Shown here in pieces: positions 47,207 to 56,896 of a stretch of 64,000 nt of DNA. Source of the stretch: JBFLVT01 sp036804525 (GTDB taxonomy: Bacteria > Bacillota > Desulfotomaculia > Desulfotomaculales > JASEER01); contig DAIRSE010000006.1 of the NCBI GenBank assembly GCA_036804525.1, forward strand, positions 26,970 through 90,969. Direction: 5' to 3'. The first letter of the stretch is position 1. Each line of letters starts with the position of its first letter. The position numbers and the translations under genes were made by a program. A model generated the notes under the pieces. That model was not told where the DNA came from, ran no database searches, and worked only from the letters and a program-made list of their open reading frames with translations.

Positions 47207-49183
47207 TTGAGAAAGAACCTACCCATCCTCCTTGCGTTGCTTCTGTTCTTTGCCTTGATAAGCTCCGCCGCTGCTGCCGGAGCCGCCCCTGTAAACAACG
47301 TTATATGCCTTGTTCCCGGCAGCCGGGAAGCAACGGTTAACGGCGAGCCCCGGGCACTTGACGCCGCGCCCGTCGTCATCAAAAACGTTACCTTTGTTCC
47401 TCTGCGCTTTGTAAGTGAAAACCTGAAAGCCGAACTGACCTGGACTCCTGAAGGCAAGCTTGTAACTTTCAAGACGCCGCAAAAAACAATTATGATGCAG
47501 GTGGACAACCCCGTAGCCGTAGTCAACGGGGTGGAGCAACCCTTGCTCTCCCCGCCGCGGATTCACAGCAACCGTACGATGGTGCCGCTGCGCTTCGTCA
47601 GCGAGACTCTCGACGGCACGGTCGGCTTCGACCCCGCAACAAAAAAGATTAGCATCGTGTTCGTGCGGGCTTCCAAGCGCCCGGTCGCCGAGTTCACCTT
47701 CGCTCAGCCCCAGTTCAGGCCGGGCGAGCTCGTCTCAGTCACCGACCTGAGTTATCATCCCGAAGACCTGTCCATCGTCGAAAGCAAGTGGATAGGCTTA
47801 CAAGACGTCTATACAGTCCCCGGAGTCTACCCTGTATCGCTTCAGGTACAGGACGAGCTGGGTAACTGGAGCGATCCCTGTACCAAAAACCTCGTCATCA
47901 ACAACCCTCCCGAGGCTAACTTCACCACCGCCAAAAGCAGCTACCGCATCGGCGAGCCTATTGTCTACAAGAACTTCAGCAGCGACCCCGACGGGCACGA
48001 ACTGTCCTACAAGTGGACGAACAATGCCATGGCCTTTTTTGAACCCGGCCGCCACACGGTGACACTGACCGTTACTGATACCCTGGGAGGCACTGATACC
48101 GCAACCGTCGAGGTTCTCGTTGAAAACGAAGTGTACTATACCAAGGAGCAGTTTTATCTTTTGTACGGCCCGGACAGCAAGGTCATTCCCTACGACGAAA
48201 GGGTGCTGGACTTTAAAACCGTTTCCCCCGAGGTCAGTCATGGGAATCGCGTCCTGGTCCGGTCCAACAGCCCTGAAACCATCGACAGGGAAGGCCTTTT
48301 ATACAGGGATACCGTCAGCGGTCCCGCCCGCATCTTTGTGCACCACATCAATCAGTCCACCTCTGAAATGCGGGTCTGGATGATGGCCAAAAACACCGGT
48401 TCTTCTCCCGTAAACATCTCCGCCTCGCGCCGCGGTCTCGGCGGTCCATCTACGGCTATTCTCCAAACGGGGCGCCAGTATCTGACCCGCTATTTCGCGG
48501 ATACCCAACCGTTGTCCTTATCGGTTAATCCGGGTGAGGCCGTGCCCATTCTTTCCGACCTGCTGCCGCCGATGAAGCCGGGAAACTGCGTTTCAGCAAT
48601 GGTTGACCTGGATTTCTCGGCGCCTGTCGAACTGTCTTTTATCGCCCTTGACGCGGGCAAGAGCCCCGTAGAGCAACTGGCCGACCTTGCGCCCCTTCCC
48701 CGTGATGCCCACATCCGCGGAACGTTTGGCGGAGCGGACCGGGAAATCATCGTTCCCGAACGGTTGGGCAGAGAAAAATTGCGAATGGTGTTCGGCGATC
48801 CGGCGCAAGACACTCCCGCCACCGGCATCGACGCCCTTACGGGAGAAATGATGGTAAATCACGGAAACTACGGCGTAGTGTACACCATCACGCTGGAGAG
48901 AGTGTACCGCGACCTGGCCCTGGTTATGAACGCCAGGGGAGGCAACTTCTGCGGGGTCCTTGTCGTTAACGGCACTCCCGTGCCTGTGCCGGCAGACAGT
49001 TACCTGCCGCCGGCCAATTCGGCCGTCATCGCCCAGCGTGTCCCCGCGGGAGACAAGACCGTTCTCCAGTTCTCCCCGCCTTCAGGAAGCTTCATGCCGG
49101 TCAATCTCCTTTTCATCCCCATGCCGCAGAGCAAAGGCGAGGATTTTGACCCCGCCAACTACATACAAAACGCCCGCTCATAA
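47207..49183 (+). CDS. Surface protein with copper amine oxidase N-terminal-like and PKD domains
   Basis: A 658-residue exported protein. After the signal peptide (1-26) come two Copper_amine_oxidN repeats (about 35-150), each with VPLRFVSE. Two PKD-like Ig domains follow (about 155-310), with repeats PRAEFTFAQPQFRPGE-like and PEANFTTAKSSYRIGEP, then GRHTVTLTVTDTLGG. The C-terminal 340 residues are of no recognised family, beta-rich. It is probably an adhesive or stalk-type protein on the cell surface. TTG at 47207, with AGGGAG eight bases upstream, is preferred to the TTG at 47186. Confidence 0.82.
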   Translation: MRKNLPILLALLLFFALISSAAAAGAAPVNNVICLVPGSREATVNGEPRALDAAPVVIKNVTFVPLRFVSENLKAELTWTPEGKLVTFKTPQKTIMMQVDNPVAVVNGVEQPLLSPPRIHSNRTMVPLRFVSETLDGTVGFDPATKKISIVFVRASKRPVAEFTFAQPQFRPGELVSVTDLSYHPEDLSIVESKWIGLQDVYTVPGVYPVSLQVQDELGNWSDPCTKNLVINNPPEANFTTAKSSYRIGEPIVYKNFSSDPDGHELSYKWTNNAMAFFEPGRHTVTLTVTDTLGGTDTATVEVLVENEVYYTKEQFYLLYGPDSKVIPYDERVLDFKTVSPEVSHGNRVLVRSNSPETIDREGLLYRDTVSGPARIFVHHINQSTSEMRVWMMAKNTGSSPVNISASRRGLGGPSTAILQTGRQYLTRYFADTQPLSLSVNPGEAVPILSDLLPPMKPGNCVSAMVDLDFSAPVELSFIALDAGKSPVEQLADLAPLPRDAHIRGTFGGADREIIVPERLGREKLRMVFGDPAQDTPATGIDALTGEMMVNHGNYGVVYTITLERVYRDLALVMNARGGNFCGVLVVNGTPVPVPADSYLPPANSAVIAQRVPAGDKTVLQFSPPSGSFMPVNLLFIPMPQSKGEDFDPANYIQNARS

Positions 49184-49284
49184 GACTGGAAGGCATCCGG
49201 AGTCCGGCCGCCGGTTCGAAGGTCTGTCAATGCGACCTTCGGGCCTTCGGCGGCCTGGCTCGCTCCCTGCGGGGGTACATGCGG

Positions 49285-50307
49285 TCACTCAGGAAGGACA
49301 GTGACCAGAAGTTCCTCGGTATCACAGCCGGAGGCAAGAGCGATAATGCCGCCGTCGACCGGAGCCAGAGGATAAGACAGGCCTGTCTTGGCCCATTCGG
49401 CCTTGGTTATTACGCTGCTCTGCCCTTCAAATCTAAAATCGAAGAGGGTGCCTGTCATCATCGGGTTTATCGCATAACGGAATTCATGATGCTCCTGTAC
49501 AGCTTTCCAGGCCCCGTTCAGCCAGTCTTTCTGCTGCCATTCGTTCCACGGCCCGGGATTGGCCGAGGGCTGAATAAGAATGTCAGCGCCTTTAGCAGCT
49601 AACGCCTGTAAGACATCCTCGTGGAAAGCGTCAAAACAAACGGCGACTCCCACCGTGCCGAAAGAGGTGGCAACCGTGTTGATCTCGTCAATTCTCCCCG
49701 GCGTCAAATCAAGACCTTGCGACTGTTCGAGCGGTATGAGATGGACTTTCTTTTGCCTGCCTATGATCCTGCCGTCCGGCCCGAAGAAGTAGGAAACGTT
49801 GTAGATGTCCTTAGAACAGATTTTATAGCTAATGACGTTACCGCCCGGGTCAAGAGGGAAATCGGGCAGAGGGGCCGAACCGGCAACAATGTATATCCTA
49901 TATTTCCTTGCAAGCTGCGAGAATGTCTCCACGTGGACGGGGCCAACCAACTCCGCTTTCTTGAGCGCGAGCGCGCGTACCGGCCCGACTCGGTAACGAA
50001 GGGCATAATACAGAACTCCAGGCGCATTCCGCATAATAACCGTTCTGATGGCTTCCCGTAAAGTCGCCTTGCCTTTGACCGCCTCATACTCGTTAAGAAA
50101 GACGAGGAGTACGCCCACGCCCTCGGGAAATGCAAACAAGACCGGCTTAGTACGGTCGACGCTTTCCAACCCCCGGGTCACCAGGCGCTCAGTTTTGCGG
50201 GCAAAGCTCTGAGGCGTAGCGTAGTCTGCGAGGTCCCAGCGCATCTGTACCGTGACCGCCTGGACGGTCTTGTGCTCATCAAAACCGGGTTTTCTTGAAA
50301 GAGACAA
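49285..50307 (-). CDS. Carbon-nitrogen hydrolase (nitrilase superfamily)
   Basis: A 340-residue nitrilase-superfamily amidohydrolase. The Glu-Lys-Cys triad is at Glu62 (FAFPEG), Lys187 (GRQKKVHLIP) and Cys224 (GVAVCFDAFHED). It contains an extra segment after the Glu motif (about 70-120) compared with the usual 270-residue members, and the C-terminus is normal. The substrate could be an amide, carbamoyl or nitrile compound; N-carbamoylputrescine would fit the nearby polyamine genes but nothing in the sequence shows it. It is monocistronic and convergent with the surface protein gene. Confidence 0.85.
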   Translation of the reverse strand: MSLSRKPGFDEHKTVQAVTVQMRWDLADYATPQSFARKTERLVTRGLESVDRTKPVLFAFPEGVGVLLVFLNEYEAVKGKATLREAIRTVIMRNAPGVLYYALRYRVGPVRALALKKAELVGPVHVETFSQLARKYRIYIVAGSAPLPDFPLDPGGNVISYKICSKDIYNVSYFFGPDGRIIGRQKKVHLIPLEQSQGLDLTPGRIDEINTVATSFGTVGVAVCFDAFHEDVLQALAAKGADILIQPSANPGPWNEWQQKDWLNGAWKAVQEHHEFRYAINPMMTGTLFDFRFEGQSSVITKAEWAKTGLSYPLAPVDGGIIALASGCDTEELLVTVLPE

Positions 50308-50482
50308 AGCGGCAGCCCCTCTCCTCTGCCAGGATTGCGCCGTAAGCGACAGGCATGGCCCGGCGGATCTTTATACTTAAGCTATTCATTGACATATTCA
50401 GTCGACCCGGGAGGAATCAAACTAAAAACCACGAAATCGTTGACCGGAGAAGAGGGCAACAAGACTTTCGGAGGTGCAACAC

Positions 50483-51184
50483 TTGAGATTCGCCGTCAGC
50501 GAAGAAGTATTCCAGGTGCTTCCCACAGTTTGTTTCGGTGTGGTTGTGGCCAGAGGTATCGACAACCGTGCCCGCCGCCCCGAAATCAACGCGCTCCTGG
50601 ATCAATCCGTCGTGACAGTCAGGAATAAGTTTACGGCTGTAAGACTAAAAGAGCATCCTGACGTGCTGTGCTACCGCGACGCCTTTCAAAAGCTGGGGAT
50701 AAACCCGAACAAATTCCCGTGTTCGGTTGAAGCACTCACCGCGCGCGTGCTGAAAGGCGGCAGCGTGCCCGACATCAACCCCGCCGTCAACCTGGTCAAC
50801 GCTATGTCCCTAAAATACACCCTGCCTATGGGGGCGCACGACCTGGACACCGTTCAAGGAGACATACACGTCCGTTTCAGCACGAACGACGACACCTTTG
50901 TGCCTTTCGGCCAGAGCGAGCCGGAGATGTTGGAAGATGGGGAGCTTGTATACGCCGACGGCCGGGAGGTGAGGACCAGAAGATGGATCTGGCGGCAAAG
51001 CGACAGGGGGAAAGTCACCGGCGAAAGCACAAACATCTTCTTCCCCATCGACGGTTTTACCGACCACAACCGTGATGCCGTCCTGGCGGCCAGGGAAGAA
51101 CTGGCGGACTGCCTCCGGCGATTCTTCAAATGCGAAGTCAGCGTGTTTTATCTTGACGTCCGCAACAGCACGGTCGTGCTTTGA
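50483..51184 (+). CDS. B3/B4 (PheRS-beta-like) domain protein
   Basis: A 233-residue stand-alone B3/B4 domain, the fold of the editing region of phenylalanyl-tRNA synthetase beta. Signs are YRDAFQKLGINPNKFPCSVEALTARVLKGG and PDINPAVNLVNAMSLKYTLPMGAHDLD (residues ~57-125; the core of the B3_4 family). Stand-alone members may edit or bind mischarged tRNA or bind amino acids. TTG at 50483, with GGAGG eight bases upstream, is used; a GTG at 50474 is in frame. It is monocistronic. Confidence 0.85.
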   Translation: MRFAVSEEVFQVLPTVCFGVVVARGIDNRARRPEINALLDQSVVTVRNKFTAVRLKEHPDVLCYRDAFQKLGINPNKFPCSVEALTARVLKGGSVPDINPAVNLVNAMSLKYTLPMGAHDLDTVQGDIHVRFSTNDDTFVPFGQSEPEMLEDGELVYADGREVRTRRWIWRQSDRGKVTGESTNIFFPIDGFTDHNRDAVLAAREELADCLRRFFKCEVSVFYLDVRNSTVVL

Positions 51185-51293
51185 CACTGCAACAGCACGC
51201 ACGAGTCAGGCGAGTGTCCTGTTCAGAAGGAGCTTGACCGCTCTCAGCTGAGCTGATTACGGTCTAATCCTAGTCCCCGACCGCCAAGGCGGC

Positions 51294-51326
51294 AAAAGTC
51301 CTGCTTCACGCGGTGAAGCAGGACTG
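51294..51326 (-). terminator. Rho-independent terminator after the LysM gene
   Basis: AGTCCTGCTTCAC pairs with GTGAAGCAGGACT on the minus strand and is followed by TTTTGCC. It lies 39 bases past the stop at 51365. Confidence 0.8.
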
Positions 51327-51364
51327 GCCCGGGCAATCTCTAATCATTTGACCCGTCCCGCCGG

Positions 51365-52246
51365 TTAGCGGTGAATTGTCTCCACAAACCTACCGCCGTT
51401 CCAGGTAAACCGCCTTATCTGCGTTGGCGAGCTGACCTCCAGCCGACCCTCGTGAATGTTGACCGTACCCTGGGGTATGGTCTCGTGCATCCGGTCAAGC
51501 AACACCTCGATCTCGTCGTCATTGCGGGATCCGAGGACGCTGAACGAAAGGTCATTGTTCACACCGGTGATGGCGCCGATAACCGCCTGTTCGAGTTCGG
51601 CTTCCAAGAGAGTACCCGTTTCCAGGATGCGTATCGGCCTGTCAAAATCACATCTTTGGAAGATGATCCGCCATCCGATACCCGCGATGAAGCGCAGCAC
51701 AATGACGCAATTGATCCCGTCCCTTAGGATGACGATAAGTAACCGCTCCCGGGGTCTGCGGCGGGTGAACGTAACCTCTCGCACTGCAACCACCCGTGCC
51801 CCTGCGGGGACCAACCGCTGGATCTCCGGTTCGACGATAACCGTGGGAGGGGGCAAGGTAACGACCTGACCTTGTCTCAACTTATCCGGTTCTTTGATGT
51901 GCCTGTTCAGTTGCAGGACTTCCTCGACATTGACGTTGTAACGTTTGCATATATCGGAAAGCGTCTCGCCGGGCTTCACGACATGATCCACATCAACACC
52001 CCCTAGAGAATATTCTTCAAGCATCATATGCACGAGAACACCGAAAAGCCCCCATTTAATGGCAACGATCGCGAGTGATTGACGGTAAAACATTTGAGGG
52101 CCCCATACCTTTGGATTCTTAGGGATAAGGCCATCCTTCACCGCTTCAGACCAGCCCGCCGTAAGGATTAGTGAAACGTTTCTTTGTTCGCCACATCCGA
52201 ATGCGCCCCTTTCCAGCATCATATACAGGACCATCCCCTTGAGCAT
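51365..52246 (-). CDS. LysM-domain protein, unknown function
   Basis: A 293-residue reading frame with one LysM domain (residues ~87-134, VVKPGETLSDICKRYNVNVEEV). A Pro-rich linker follows, then a domain of no known family with a hydrophobic stretch VLRFIAGIGWRIIF. The first ~83 codons are open but have weak family character. A GTG at 51991, with AGGGGGTG five bases upstream, begins right before the LysM and may be the true start. It could be a spore-coat or morphogenetic protein of the SafA type (LysM at the N-terminus), but this is a guess. A terminator follows. Confidence 0.65.
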   Translation of the reverse strand: MLKGMVLYMMLERGAFGCGEQRNVSLILTAGWSEAVKDGLIPKNPKVWGPQMFYRQSLAIVAIKWGLFGVLVHMMLEEYSLGGVDVDHVVKPGETLSDICKRYNVNVEEVLQLNRHIKEPDKLRQGQVVTLPPPTVIVEPEIQRLVPAGARVVAVREVTFTRRRPRERLLIVILRDGINCVIVLRFIAGIGWRIIFQRCDFDRPIRILETGTLLEAELEQAVIGAITGVNNDLSFSVLGSRNDDEIEVLLDRMHETIPQGTVNIHEGRLEVSSPTQIRRFTWNGGRFVETIHR

Positions 52247-52315
52247 CTGCTTTTCGCCGTTATTCCTTGTCCTTTCGGCGAAAAGGAACTGGAAAGCCGC
52301 GCCTGGCTAGACGAC

Positions 52316-52348
52316 AAGAACCGCGGCCAACAATCGACCGCGGTTCCA
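52316..52348. terminator. Hairpin after sspH
   Basis: GAACCGCGG pairs with CCGCGGTTC. T-runs are weak on both sides (TTCTTG on the minus strand), so termination of sspH here is likely but imperfect. Confidence 0.5.
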
Positions 52349-52387
52349 TAAAAGTTCAACCCGTTTCATTGTACCGGGAACAGCCGT

Positions 52388-52576
52388 CTACGCGAAACGG
52401 CCTTCGACCAATTCGGCGACCGGCACGTCTATCACCTTCTCCGTCCCGTCAAGCGGTCGAACCATCGCCCTCCTGTTATCGGGATCCAGGTCTTCGATCC
52501 AAACCGGAACACCGTTCAACAGTACCTCGACGGTCTTCTCAGAGTTTACGATTTGCTCCGCCCTCTCGAAATCCAT
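52388..52576 (-). CDS. sspH: H-type small acid-soluble spore protein
   Basis: A 62-residue SspH-family protein (MDFERAEQIVNSEKTVEV, NGVPVWIEDLDPDNRRA, PLDGTEKVIDVPV), a minor spore-core protein made in the forespore. The start is the ATG at 52576 with AAAAGGGG nine bases upstream; the ORF is open further up but without the site or the family pattern. It should be under sigma-G, though no promoter was confirmed. It shows that the organism forms endospores. Confidence 0.92.
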   Translation of the reverse strand: MDFERAEQIVNSEKTVEVLLNGVPVWIEDLDPDNRRAMVRPLDGTEKVIDVPVAELVEGRFA

Positions 52577-52718
52577 GGCATCAAACCCCTTTTCCAGCAA
52601 ATAGTTGTACATAGTCTTCCCCAATCTGACGGTAAAGATCTAGACACAATCCTGCAAAAGGTTTTTCTTTTCTCACGGCAAAATAGTAGGCAAACGATGA
52701 TGATGGGAGGCCTGCCGG

Positions 52719-53930
52719 ATGACCCTGGCTATTGACGGCGGTACACCTGTTCGTGCGGATTTCCTTGATCCTTACGGCCCTTACTATACAGAAACTGACC
52801 TGGAAGCTGTGCGGGCCGTCCTGGCAGGCGGCTTTCGGCGTGAGGGCGCCTTTGTCCGGCAGCTTGAAGAAACGGTGGCGGAAATGACGGGGGCAAAGTT
52901 CGCCGTAGCCTTCGCCAATCATGCCGCGGCCATCCACGCCGCCCTTTACGCCGCCGGTCTGGCCAAAGGTGACGAAGCAGCCGTCCCCAGCCTGGCCTCC
53001 CCGGCGACATCCCACGGCGCGGTATATCTTGGGGGGAAGTGTGTTTTCTGCGACATCGACCCCGAGACTTTCGGCCTCGACGCAACGGACCTCGCCCAAA
53101 AGCTGGGCCCCGGCTGCAAAGCGGTGATACCCGTACACTTCGCCGGGCATCCCTGCAACCTGAAGCCCATCCTGAACCTGGCCGCAGAGCGCGGCCTGAC
53201 GGTTATCGAAGACGCTGCCCACGCCCTCGGCGCCCTGTACGAGGGACGCCCGGTCGGGACCTTCGGGCATATGGGCGTACTGTCCTTCAGCAGCTCCTCG
53301 CTTACTCCCGCCGGCGGGGGCGTGGTGGTTTTGACCGATTCCGAGGAGCACCGGGACTGGCTGGCGCTGTTTCGGAATCTGGGCATCGAGCGCGACCCCC
53401 GGCAGATGCTCAAATACGAAGGTCCCTGGCAGGACGAGGTGCAGGAACTGGGATTTGACTACCGTCTTTCCGACATCCACGCCGCTATTGCCTTGAACCG
53501 CCTGCACGACCTTGACGGCATCCTGGCCCGCCGCCGGGCGATCGCCGCCTACTACGGCGAAGCCCTGGCCGGTGTCCCCGGCCTTATCCTGCCCAAGCCG
53601 GCCGCTTTCGCCCGCCATGCCTGGCACCGTTACTGTATTCTTTTGGACCGCGAGGTCCTGCCGCGAGGCAGGAAGATCATTTACGAGGCGCTGCGTGCCG
53701 AAAACATCGGTGTCGACGTTCCCTGCCGACCGCTGCATATGCAGCCTTTCTACAAGTGGCAGGATAACCCGAACTACTGCACGCTCCACGAACCGTCACC
53801 CGCTCCCAGAGCCGAACAGGTCTACGCCCGGATCCTTTCCCTGCCCTTATATCCGGCCATGACCGAAAAAGACACGGCCGACGTCGTCGCCGCCATCCGC
53901 AAGGTCATCGCTCATTTTGCGCCGCTCTGA
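52719..53930 (+). CDS. DegT/DnrJ/EryC1/StrS-family protein lacking the PLP lysine
   Basis: A 403-residue member of the DegT sugar-aminotransferase family: VIEDAAHALGALYEGRPVGTFG and LGFDYRLSDIHAAIALNRL are typical. Where the family has FxPxKN (PLP Schiff-base lysine), this protein reads LSFSSSSLTPAGGG, with Ser at the lysine position (about residue 194). GDP-4-keto-6-deoxymannose dehydratase ColD also lacks this lysine (it has His), so a dehydratase or non-PLP role is possible. GGGAGG lies eight bases before the ATG. Neighbours are sspH and the sigma-54 activator; no sugar genes are adjacent. Confidence 0.85.
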   Translation: MTLAIDGGTPVRADFLDPYGPYYTETDLEAVRAVLAGGFRREGAFVRQLEETVAEMTGAKFAVAFANHAAAIHAALYAAGLAKGDEAAVPSLASPATSHGAVYLGGKCVFCDIDPETFGLDATDLAQKLGPGCKAVIPVHFAGHPCNLKPILNLAAERGLTVIEDAAHALGALYEGRPVGTFGHMGVLSFSSSSLTPAGGGVVVLTDSEEHRDWLALFRNLGIERDPRQMLKYEGPWQDEVQELGFDYRLSDIHAAIALNRLHDLDGILARRRAIAAYYGEALAGVPGLILPKPAAFARHAWHRYCILLDREVLPRGRKIIYEALRAENIGVDVPCRPLHMQPFYKWQDNPNYCTLHEPSPAPRAEQVYARILSLPLYPAMTEKDTADVVAAIRKVIAHFAPL

Positions 53931-54045
53931 TCTTTCCCCTCGTAGTCCAAGTTCCACCACGATATTTAAACCAGGTCAAGCTAAGATGTAGATTCCGAAG
54001 CACTTAACCATCTTAACGGTGGTTGGGTGTTTCATTTTGAACCAC

Positions 54046-54057
54046 TGTGGTACAATG
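54046..54057 (+). promoter_or_regulatory. Extended -10 element before the sigma-54 activator gene
   Basis: TGTGGTACAAT is a TGn-extended -10 (TACAAT), about 40 bases before the start at 54091. No clear -35 is seen. Confidence 0.4.
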
Positions 54058-54090
54058 CGGTTGAACGTTCTGAAACAGGGAGGCCGGCAC

Positions 54091-55352
54091 ATGGATTTAA
54101 TGGATCTCGTGGAACGAGCGCGCACTATTTTCGATTCCATATACAACGGAATGGTGATCATCGACCGTGATGCCCGGGTGGTGTTCGTCAACAAGGCGAA
54201 CGAAAGGATTACCGGGATTACGGCGCAGCAGGCGGTAGGCCGGTTTGTGACCGACGTGGTTCCGGGAAGCGGACTCTTGCACGTTCTGCGCAGCGGCCGG
54301 GAAATGACCGGCATTCAAACCACTGTGGGGGATAAGACGGTGGTTTCCAATATCATGCCCATTCGCAGCGAAGGAAGAATCATCGGGGCCATATCGGTCT
54401 TCCAGGATCTTACCGAAATGGTCAACCTGGCCGGGTCGCTGGCCGAAGCCGTGAACACCATCGAGCACCTTTCCAAGAAACTCAGCGGGCGGCAGGACTA
54501 TCCCGACACCCCCTTCGTGGGGAAAAACCCTGAAATGCAGAAGGTTTACCGGCTGGCCATGAAATCCGCAGGGGTGGATTCGACGGTGCTGATCAGCGGT
54601 GAGAGCGGTACCGGCAAGGAGGTGCTGGCCAGGTTCATCCACTCCCGAAGCCGACGGGCGGCCAAGCCCTTCATCGCAGTGAACAGCGCCGCCATCCCCG
54701 AACACCTGCTGGAAAGCGAGCTTTTCGGCTATGACGAGGGAGCTTTCACCGGTGCCCGAAGGGGCGGGCGGAAGGGGTTTTTTGAGCTGGCAGAGGGCGG
54801 AACGATTTTCCTGGACGAGATCGCCGAAACCGCTCCGTCCCTTCAGGCCAAGCTCCTGCGTGTCCTTCAGGACAGGGAGATCATTCGTGTGGGCGGTACC
54901 CAGTGGAAAAAAGTCGACGTGCGGATTATCGCGGCCACCAACCGCGACCTGGAAAAAGCCATCGCCGAAAAATCCTTCCGAGCGGATTTGTTTTACCGCC
55001 TGTCGGTGGTCAACCTGCACCTGCCGCCCCTGCGCAGGAGGATGGAGGACCTGCCGGCACTGGTGGAAGTGTTGCTGGCCCGTATCGCCCGCCGGCTCAA
55101 TAGAAGCGTGCCGTCGCTAACCGGTGAGGCCCTGGAGGCGCTGCAGAGCAGCCGGGCGCCGGTCTGTGCTTGCGCTTTGACGGCTTTCCCAGCCTCGATG
55201 ACGCGGAGCGGGCCCTGCTGTCCAGGGCGATAGACAAATACGCCACCAGGCAGGAAGCATGTGCGGTCCTGAAGATTTCCCGCACCACTCTGTACCGCAA
55301 GCTCCGCAGGTACGGCCTGGAACAGAGATTGCCGCTTAACGGGCCTCAATAG
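54091..55352 (+). pseudogene. Sigma-54-dependent transcriptional activator, internal deletion and frameshift
   Basis: A PAS-AAA-HTH activator split across two frames. The first frame has a PAS domain (about 15-115), then the AAA domain: Walker A GESGTGKE, GAFTGA (loop that contacts sigma-54) and Walker B GGTIFLDE. It ends normally at LTGEALEALQS (about residue 358). The expected WPGNVREL segment is missing. The DNA continues in another frame from about 55150, with a TyrR-like helix-turn-helix (PSLDDAERALLSRAIDKYATRQ then EACAVLKISRTTLYRKLRRYGL). So roughly 100 or more bases have been lost or misassembled. The first frame runs on to 55233 as unrelated sequence. It faces tnaA and probably controlled it. 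Confidence 0.85.
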
Positions 55353-56710
55353 GCTCGAGCTTGGCGGTGAAGTGCCTCAGCACCTGGGGCTCCTCGGTTA
55401 TCCTCACCCCGCGGATCCCGTCACGGCGCTGCCGGATATTGGCCAGCGCCTCGGCCACGTAATCCATGTGATTGTTGGTATATACCCTCCTGGGAATGGT
55501 CAGCCTTAAAAGCTCCAAGGGCGATTTAAGCTGGGTCCCGCTGACCGGGTCACGCCCCAGAAGGAATGAGCCTATCTCCACCGCCCTGACTCCCGCCTCC
55601 AGATACAGTTCTATGGCCAGAGCCTGGCCCGGGAACTGATCATAGGGGATGTGTGGCAGAAACTTTCCGGCATCCACAAACACGGCATGGCCACCGACCG
55701 GCTCCTGGATGGGTATGCCTGCCTCGACAAGTTTCGCGCCCAGGTATTCGACCTGGCCGATCCTCGCCCGCAGGTAGGATTCGTCCACCACTTCCCGTAG
55801 CCCGCGGGCGAGGGCCTCCATATCACGACCCGCCAGCCCTCCGTAGGTGGGAAAACCTTCGACTGGAACCATGGCCGCCCGGACACGGTCGTATAGTTCC
55901 CGGTCCTCTCTTATGCCTATGAGCCCGCCGATGTTGACCAGCCCATCCTTCTTCGCGCTCATGGTAAAGCCGTCCGCCAGGGAAAACATCTCCCGGACGA
56001 TCGCTCTGATGCTCTTGTCGCCGAAACCTTCCTCCCGGTTCTTGATGAAAATAGGCGTTTTCGGCAAACCTGGCCGCATCCAGAAACAGCCGCAGACCAT
56101 ACTTTTCGGCCACCCTGCGGACCTCGCGGATGTTCGCCATCGACACCGGCTGCCCGCCGACGCTGTTGCACGTGACCGTAACCAGGATGAAAGCGATTCT
56201 TTCCGGTCCGTTCTGCGTAATCAGCCTCTCCAGCCGGTCGATATCCACATTACCCTTAAAAGGCACATTAGCCGCAGTGTCGTAAGCCTCACGGACCACG
56301 CAATCGACGGGGCGCCCGTCCTTCAGCTCGATGTGCGCCCGGGTGGTGTCGAAATGCATGTTGCCGATTACCGTCTGTCCGGGCTTGATCAGCAGCGAAA
56401 ACAGCACGTTTTCGGCCCCGCGCCCCTGGTGAACCGGCACTATGAACCGGTGGCCGAAAATCTCGCGGCAAACATCTTCAAGGTTGTAATAGCTGCGGCT
56501 GCCCGCGTAAGACTCGTCCCCGCACATCATGCCCGCCCACTGTGCGTCGCTCATGGCGCCGGTGCCGCTGTCGGTGAGAAGGTCAATAAACACGTCCTCC
56601 GCCTTTAAGGCGAACAGGTTGTAATGAGCATCCGCAAGCTTTTGTCGTCTTTCGTCCGGGGGTATCAGCCTGATGGGTTCTACCATTTTAATCTTGTAAG
56701 GTTCCGGCAT
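55336..56710 (-). pseudogene. tnaA: Tryptophanase, interrupted by one frameshift
   Basis: A PLP beta-eliminating lyase matching tryptophanase (indole, pyruvate and ammonia from tryptophan) more closely than tyrosine phenol-lyase: DSGTGAMSDAQWAGMM, SRSYYNLE, HQGRGAENVLF and DAARFAENAY in the first frame; FIKNREEGF, SAKKDGLVNIGG with the PLP lysine, PYDQFPGQALAIELYLEAGVRA, EIGSFLLGRDP and RHFTAKL in the second. The frames meet at a T4 run at 56048-56051; removing one T restores AENAYFIKNREEG. The total length is normal, about 457 residues. The start at 56710 begins MPEPYKIK as in homologues. A sigma-54 promoter precedes it. One indel in a homopolymer could be a sequencing error. Confidence 0.88.
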
Positions 56711-56761
56711 GACCACGCTTGACCACGCTCCCTTCAAACAAATCCCGTTACCCAAGGAAGC

Positions 56762-56780
56762 ATAGCAAAACCCGTGCCAC
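56762..56780 (-). promoter_or_regulatory. Sigma-54 (-24/-12) promoter of tnaA
   Basis: On the minus strand TGGCACGGGTTTTGCTA matches the consensus TGGCACGN4TTGCA closely, with GG and GC at the correct distance. It starts about 52 bases before the tnaA start and matches the sigma-54 activator gene at the other side of tnaA. Confidence 0.85.
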
Positions 56781-56896
56781 CGGAACAGTCATCTATCCGC
56801 TGGCATTTGAGCCTTTCCATTACGCTTTCTACCCTGCCGGCAGTGCGGCAAGCGTCTATGGGCAGAGGAAGGCTTCGGCGGCATGCCCGGACAGAT

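Noticed and set aside
51185..51364. Possible CRISPR or rRNA/tRNA features in gaps
   Set aside because: No regular spacer-repeat pattern and no tRNA-like cloverleaf was seen in any gap; the hairpin here is a terminator.
55336..56710. Calling the damaged lyase tyrosine phenol-lyase
   Set aside because: SRSYYNLE, ARFAENAYFIK, PYDQFPGQALA and EIGSFLLGRDP match tryptophanase; tyrosine phenol-lyase has different residues at these places.
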